Source of the DNA: Gautieria morchelliformis
Lineage: Eukaryota; Basidiomycota; Agaricomycetes; Gomphales; Gomphaceae
NCBI GenBank assembly: GCA_015179125.1
Contig: WHVA01000026.1
Location: forward strand, 124,001 to 188,000
DNA: 64,000 nucleotides
Reading direction: 5' to 3'
The stretch's first letter is position 1, and each line of letters starts with the position of its first letter. The position numbers were made by a program, and so were the translations under genes. The notes beneath the pieces were generated by a model. It was given only the letters and a program-made list of their open reading frames with translations, was not told where the DNA came from and did no database searches. Shown in pieces: positions 58,583 through 64,000 of the stretch.

Positions 58583-59305
58583 TTAATACTAGTCGCCTGC
58601 GAATCGAGAGAACGCGCACCATGGAGGTCGAGGACTTCGGCAACAACCGAAATTGTTCAAACTCCGGCGTATCCCGCGGAAAAAAATTGCCTACGCTCGG
58701 TGAGAGGATTGAGACAGGTGCGTACGGACTAGGAAATCGTGAGATCCGACACTTTTCCCCGAGATTTCTCGGCGCACTCTAAGCTCTAACAGCCGAAGGC
58801 CACGCGCGGCCTTTCTCTGAAATTATTCCGGAAGGGCAAGCTAAGACTGTCGACACGCGACCCCCCATAGATTAGACAGATTTAATATGCATAGATGTAG
58901 AGATTTCAATTGCAAGCAAAGAGTAAAATCCACAGCTTAAATTCAAGGTGTTGCCACTTGCGACAATTTTAGTGGTACATGCTACAAAGAGCACACTGGA
59001 AAGTCCGTCCGCGAGGGGCCTTCGCAGAGCGCGGTCTAGTACAAGAAATCATGAAGGGACAAGATACCGGGAGGGAAAGAGACAAAACTACAAGAATATG
59101 GATGGCAGGGGGTGGATGGAGATAGACACAAAGAGAAGACAAGAGGAAGGGGGGAGTAGGTAGGTCTTACAGTGTGCAGCAAAACAAGAGGCCAGAGGAA
59201 AGGGTTGCGGGGAGGGAAGAAACCCAGGGATGGGTCTAGGCCGGATACATAAAAGATAAGACGAGCGTTGACAGTTGTGCAGGAGAAAGAGTTGGCGTCG
59301 GCCAT
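58583..59305. other. Convergent intergenic region
   Basis: Genes end here from both sides. The segment is A/G-rich on the plus strand from 59040 to 59220. No gene is supported. Confidence 0.45.
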
Positions 59306-61733
59306 CTACAGCTGGCGGTGTGAGATGCGGATGGGCTCTGAACTGGCACCAGGAACAATGGGTGTCGCCGCCAGGTCCTGATTTTTTTCCACGTGTCCTG
59401 CATCGCTGTTGGTCCCACTGCTGATGCTCAGCGTCGAGCTTAACGGCGAGTTATTGCACGACAGCGGTGAGCCCGGCCTAAAGCCATCATGGCGCCTCCC
59501 TGTAGTCGCGGGTGCGCCCCCAAGTCCGTTGGCGAACCCCATGTCGGCCTTCAGGAGCGCATGATCTAATTCCAGCGGACAGTCAAACAGCCGCATTCCG
59601 GCATAAGAATTCCCCCCCGCAATGCCATCATCGTAGTCATTGTACCGAGCTGGCAGAAGATGCTCCGAATACGTCAGGCTCACATTTTGGTTCTGGAGAG
59701 AGGTGTGCAATGGAGGAAGTAATGGTACATCTCTGAGCCTTGCGCTTGGTAGAGGCGAGCATCTCTTGTGCGACCTGGGTCTCGGGGGAATGGGCGTGAC
59801 TGGGAGACGAGGGAGCTCTACAGAGCAGCCTCGGATGGCTTTTGGGATCAACCTTGATGCCCCATGCGTAGGCCTGTCGTGTTGGGGAGGAGACGCGTTC
59901 TGATTAATGGGGACCGTGGACTAGTGCAAGGGATGAATGTGACATGAGGTTCTAATCGAGTATGTTGGGTAATTTGGACATACGTATTTTGAAAACACCT
60001 TTTCAAGCATCATCTTCAGCTTTCCCCATTCGAAAACCTTGACGTCTTTCTCAATATTCCGAGGCCTCGGCGAGGGCAACTCCATGATCAATCTGAAAAA
60101 CTCTTCTGTCCCGGGCTTGCTCTTGCTGATGGTCATGGGCTTGAAGCCCTCGAGGTTCCGTCTGATGCGATTCTTCTCTTCAACTTCAAATCTGTTGCCA
60201 GCGAGCGCTTCGAGGAGGTAGATAACGTCGACAGAAGTGACGAAATAATCATCCCTGTATATGCACGAGACAACGATCGTGTTCTCCTTGTAATCATTCT
60301 GGGAGATCGCCGCGAAGGATATATGCAATGTTGTGCCAATTTGCCGCTTCCAGAACTGGACAAGCCGACGTCCAGTACAAGATTCACTCTCAGCCCTACA
60401 TCGGCAAACGTCAAAAGGGGATAGAAGCAGGAAGGGAAGGGAGCATACCAGCCGCGCTTCATAGTCTCCAGATCACCTTGAATGGATATGCTCGCCTGCT
60501 CCGGCTTTGCATCTTGCCCAAGCTGTGACGTGCGAACGAGCGCAGGGCTATCGTCCGAATGTGCGCCTAGACTGGATGGAACGGCGGGCACCGGATGCAC
60601 GGGCTCAGAGTGAAGCACGGGCTCAGAGTGAAGCACAGGCTCAGAGTGAAGCACAGGCTCAGGGTGAACCACACTTTCGACCTGAGATTCTAGCTTAATA
60701 CGCGGCTGCATATGTTGCTTGAGGGATTGCGTGGAAATCCCATGTAAAGACGATGGGAGTGAGGGAGGATGCGGGGAGGGCAGCGAAGACGGGGGCGTCC
60801 CGAGAAATGCACAGTGAGCAGTCGGGGCCGCATGTGAGCGCACGAACGAGCTACCGACAGATATGCGGCGGAAGTCATTGCCTACAGCGAGACGCTTTGT
60901 GGGACTTGGCGAATACTGATCGTCGTCTTCACGGGATCGCTTGTTCGGGGACCCAGACACGGGCTTATATTCGTACGGGCTAATGCCTGTTTGAAGCATA
61001 ACGAAGCGTCAGTAACAATGCATACAACGCAAGGTGAGCAGGTAAAAGCGAGCCTCAACGTTTGTGTCAAAGCACGCCAATTTTGGGAAATACCATAGTG
61101 CCGACAGGGATACAGTAACTATGTCGGGGGTAGAACGGGTAGAACCAAGAACAACTCACTCTCGTATGCGAAAAGGCCAAAGCCTATCGTGTCAAGGAGA
61201 CTTCCGCCAGAGTCGAGGGCCTGAAGAGTGAGGGGCCATTCAAGACGGCCATCTGGACCCATCTCTGCCATGTGAGCTGAAGCCTGGCCTACGGGCGGGA
61301 CGGAGATTGTGAGTTGCCAGTCGCCCCGCTCATGCCCGGGCTCTCGGTCCTGGAGAGGTGCGTTTGGGGACACCGAGGTGGGGAGAGCGAGGTCACCAAA
61401 GACGACGCGAAGGCGGACGTTGGCATTAGTGTAATTGGTAAAATCTACCTGTGCGGTGAGTGGTTCACCGGGGGGCGCAGAAGCGGGGCCGTAGGAGTGA
61501 ACGACAAGCATTCCACTAGGGGAGGCGACCGACTCCGGAACCGGGGGCTGAGGGTCCGGGGGCTGATACTTATGTTCATCTGGGGTAGGCGGGCGTGGAT
61601 AGCCTAGAGAACGGGGTGAGTCTGACCGATTGTCGCGGTAGGCGTCCATGAGGGTATGTAGGTCGACGACTGACGGTGAGTCGACTGGGGAGTGGAGGAG
61701 ATGTGGGGCAATGGCGGAGGGCACGGTAGACAT
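59306..61733 (-). CDS. MedA/Acon-3-type developmental regulator (DUF7082)
   Basis: Four exons splice in frame: 61733-61160, 60986-60449, 60395-59984 and 59899-59306. The N-terminal 190 residues contain a beta-rich region (MLVVHSYGPASAPPGEPLTA, later DWQLTISVPP) that opens the Medusa family. A disordered stretch follows with NLS-like NKRSREDDD and SPTKRLAV and an imperfect HSEPVL repeat. The conserved DUF7082 block begins RGWAESESCTGRRLVQFWKR. It continues VVSCIYRDDYFVTSVDVIYL, EVEEKNRIRRNLEGFKPMT and PRPRNIEKDVKVFEWGKL. Relatives (Aspergillus MedA, Neurospora acon-3, Magnaporthe ACR1) control conidiation and morphogenesis. The start at ATG 61733 (MSTVPSAIAP) is preferred over an upstream TTG in the same frame. 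Confidence 0.87.
60598..60673 (-). repeat. 18-bp tandem repeat within the MedA-like gene
   Basis: GGCTCAGAGTGAAGCAC with one variable base is repeated about four times. It encodes the HSEPVL units of the disordered middle region on the minus strand. The unit length is a multiple of three, so copy-number change would keep the frame. Confidence 0.85.
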
Positions 61734-62891
61734 GGCTGGCAAAGGCAAGAGGCGGATCTGGCTATACAAGAAATACTATTAAATCCTTGGAGGCGCTGAT
61801 ACGGTAGAGTCGACGAAAGAAAACAGTTATCGTGTGGCGTGCAGGCAAAATAGCAGTCTAATCCGTCGTCGGACCCCCAACTCGTATGCCCCCTCGAGAA
61901 GACCTCCGGAGCCAATAACGCCAATCAGATGCAAACACCGGCACCCACACGGCACCCCTCTTCGGTACCAAACCTACAGATATTCCCGCGCTCGTGTTTG
62001 TTCCCTGGAGGACCGCCCTCTGCCAGGGACACGGCGCACGACGCCACGAAGCCTCCGCTAATTGCTTACCCATCTCCCCTAGCCCGTATTCGTCGCCAGA
62101 TTCGTTCCGGGATCCTACCACCGCGGCCTTTTACGGCCCTGTCAGATTCCTTCCCATCATCATTGTCGACCACATGGTCCACCACCCATTGTACTTCCTA
62201 CATACCAGATGCCCTAATATTTTGATCTACACCGCCTGTCCTATATCCCTGCACATCCAATAACCCTGGTCAAAAAAGATTGTCAATTGATTGCCGCACC
62301 CCACAGATTGTGGGCGTAACCCTGTCTCACCATCTTCCCTCGGAATACACTTTTTTTGATCGCTGTGGGAGGCAACATAATCCACCCTGCACCGACAAAT
62401 GACTTTGGAGTCATCACCAGCTAAGATCGACACTCTCTGCACCGTTACGCATTGAAGAAACGAACTTGAAGACAAAAGGGCTTCTCCTTTTGCATGCCAA
62501 GGCTCGGCGGAGCATTCATGCTCTCGATCATAAGCAGTGAAAAAGGGTCGTCAGGGTTTTCTAGGGTACCCTTAGATCCCGCGATTGCGGTTCGAACCGT
62601 ATACGATGTAATTCATACTCTAAACTCACTTAGTAGTTTGATAGCGATCGTTCGCGTCAGAGCACTGTGCCGCTGTGCGACGCGCAAGTCGATTTCCACA
62701 TTTCGGCCGATTCGCTGAGACATCTCTCGGCTGATTACATCAAGTGCTGATGCATCCCACGGTACACCTGAGGAGCTCAAAAAGCTCTTGGTGAAGCATG
62801 CGCGAGAATTTATCTCTTCCACAATCCGGTCAAACCGGGCACATACGGGCCAGGCACTATGCCGCCGCTAGTCCAACATGGGATCAGAAGG

Positions 62892-62921
62892 CTGAACGGT
62901 TAACACGTGTTAACCGCTCAG
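62892..62921. repeat. 30-bp palindrome centred on CACGTG
   Basis: CGGTTAACACGTGTTAACCG (62897-62916) is a perfect palindrome. Four more paired bases (CTGA/TCAG) lie outside one mismatched pair. The centre is an E-box and each arm contains GTTAAC. Confidence 0.9.
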
Positions 62922-62977
62922 ATTTGATGACCATATAAACGTTTGACAGGAGTCAACGTTTATATGGTCATCAAATC
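62921..62977. repeat. Near-perfect 25-bp inverted repeat with 4-bp loop
   Basis: The left arm (62921-62947) begins GATTTGATGACCATATAAAC and ends GTTTGAC. The right arm (62952-62977) begins GTCAACG and ends ATATGGTCATCAAATC. They pair throughout except for one extra T in the left arm. The loop is AGGA. The arms directly follow the CACGTG palindrome. Confidence 0.92.
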
Positions 62978-63649
62978 AGGAGCACTTTCGAGAGCGTGGG
63001 CAGTGGGTGGCACTCATGTGTTACGATGACGGCTGTGGTGCCTTGACCATACTTTGGAAGCCAAACTTGTGGTGCCCTCTTGTGGTTCTATCGAGTGGTA
63101 TCAGCGATAAGACGAAATCAATTGTATACTCGACTGCTATTTAGAAACGTGAAGTGCTGATGCGGAAGGATGTAACTCGGATCCGGCCGCGGCACGCCTC
63201 GATGTATAGTGGCATAAACAATATCAGAGAGCACAGGGCAGGGTGTCGGCGCAATACTGGCGTGTTCTGTCGAAGGGTTAACATTCATCAGGATGATTTA
63301 TCATTTTGTTCAATTGTTATACAGGCAAGCATTCTAGTATGCTGCGCACCACTTGTAAGGCTTGCTGCTTGTTGGAATGCGCTGCAGTGAAGGACTACGG
63401 ACGGTTTGGAGAAGGCTTGTTAGACTTGTCATCATAATCGGAGTTTACTATGTGTCACTGATGTTCATCAAAATTTCCATTTGTTAGACGCGCTTCTGGC
63501 TTTCCATCACGTGATCCATCGCGTCACGTCCATTCCCACAAGTAGCCACAAACAGTCATCTATTATAAACGTCGTGTTGTGCTCTACCCAGTTTTTTCTT
63601 CTTATCTCCTGGATCATATATCGGAGCTGACTGCCCTATTTAAAAGACG

Positions 63650-63680
63650 GTCAACAACTTACTCAATAAAAGTTGTTGAC
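63650..63680. repeat. 11-bp hairpin with AT-rich shoulders
   Basis: GTCAACAACTT (63650-63660) pairs with AAGTTGTTGAC (63670-63680) around a 9-nt loop. Outside, TTTAAAA and TATTTTTAA could extend the stem weakly. It is non-coding. Confidence 0.8.
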
Positions 63681-64000
63681 TGTAGTATTTTTAAGTTCCC
63701 ACTCATTGTCGATACATTTGGCTGGTCTCCAATGCTAAACCGACTCAGCGAACCGTAGGCTCCCCATGATGTTATTCGGCGTCTTGGATCGGATGTCATT
63801 GGTAACAGACGAGTTCAAGTTCGGTCCTACCCGGCAAGCTGTAGGTCGCCCGGACACTAAAACAACAAAAGACTGGGATCAGATACACTGTCGCCCTACA
63901 ATTACGCGTGCTCGTCGCCGATTAGCATAAAATATTTGTAGAATGTTTCATATTTATTGTTTATTGTGTTCTCAGGGGCAGATCAACTCTCCGAATTAAC

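Larger units (their letters stand above)
61734..64000. other. Right flank without supported genes
   Basis: The first 150 bp are the 5' flank of the MedA-like gene. Open frames at 61929-62225 and 61994-62263 have no domain. From 62880 on the DNA holds several strong palindromes listed separately, and from 63400 it is AT-rich. No gene is supported. Confidence 0.4.

Noticed and set aside
59236-59418. Short ORFs beyond the MedA-like stop codon
   Set aside because: Shadows of its last exon in other frames.
62588-62599. CGGTTCGAACCG palindrome as tRNA T loop
   Set aside because: A simple 12-bp palindrome with no other tRNA features.

Overview
The window looks like nuclear DNA of a filamentous basidiomycete, most likely an agaricomycete. 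Genes carry many short introns (about 45-70 bp). Families present include a MYND zinc-finger gene with the N-terminal layout common in mushroom-forming fungi, a basidiomycete-type MED27, a C-terminal Zn2Cys6 factor and a MedA-like DUF7082 regulator. The transposable elements are typical fungal LTR retrotransposons. Genus cannot be told from the sequence. All gene models were spliced by eye using reading-frame continuity and GT/GC...AG junctions.

Region 1 (1-17 kb) is a nest of LTR retroelements. It starts with a broken Ty1/copia element (about 1304-3800; half-tRNA-like primer site, gag, damaged protease, integrase, no reverse transcriptase). Next is a decayed gag-like gene with hairpin repeats (4300-6270). 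A fragment of Ty3/gypsy pol follows, with an RGG-rich tail interrupted by a 648-bp inverted-repeat insertion (7300-9410). Then comes a nearly full-length Ty3/gypsy chromovirus with both LTRs and a target-site duplication (9767-16010), crippled by nonsense changes and frameshifts. A second copy of its LTR and gag start lies beside it in the opposite direction (16075-16822), giving a fold-back structure.

Region 2 (17-32 kb) is mixed. It holds a histone-fold DNA polymerase epsilon/CHRAC-type subunit (minus strand, 18389-19236), about 4 kb of low-information DNA, an intron-rich Tyr/Gly/RS-rich protein (minus, 23291-24684), an AAAP amino-acid transporter (26756-28712) and a Cds1/Chk2/Rad53 checkpoint kinase (29166-31909).

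Region 3 (32-46 kb) is gene-poor. It has a large proline-rich Zn2Cys6 regulator (minus, 34304-36741), a roughly 150-bp tandem repeat, a small coiled-coil protein (minus, 42173-42640), a MYND gene (minus, 43409-45519) and a GC-rich repeat resembling hAT subterminal DNA.

Region 4 (46.4-61.8 kb) is dense housekeeping DNA: a DCAF7/WDR68-type WD40 protein, a Rad5/HLTF translocase-ubiquitin ligase, an F-box protein, a nucleolar FKBP, MED27, an unassigned coding segment and a MedA/DUF7082 regulator (minus). The last 2.2 kb shows no gene but has striking palindromes. Several genes serve genome maintenance (polymerase epsilon accessory subunit, Cds1 kinase, Rad5), but they are scattered, and nothing indicates co-regulation.
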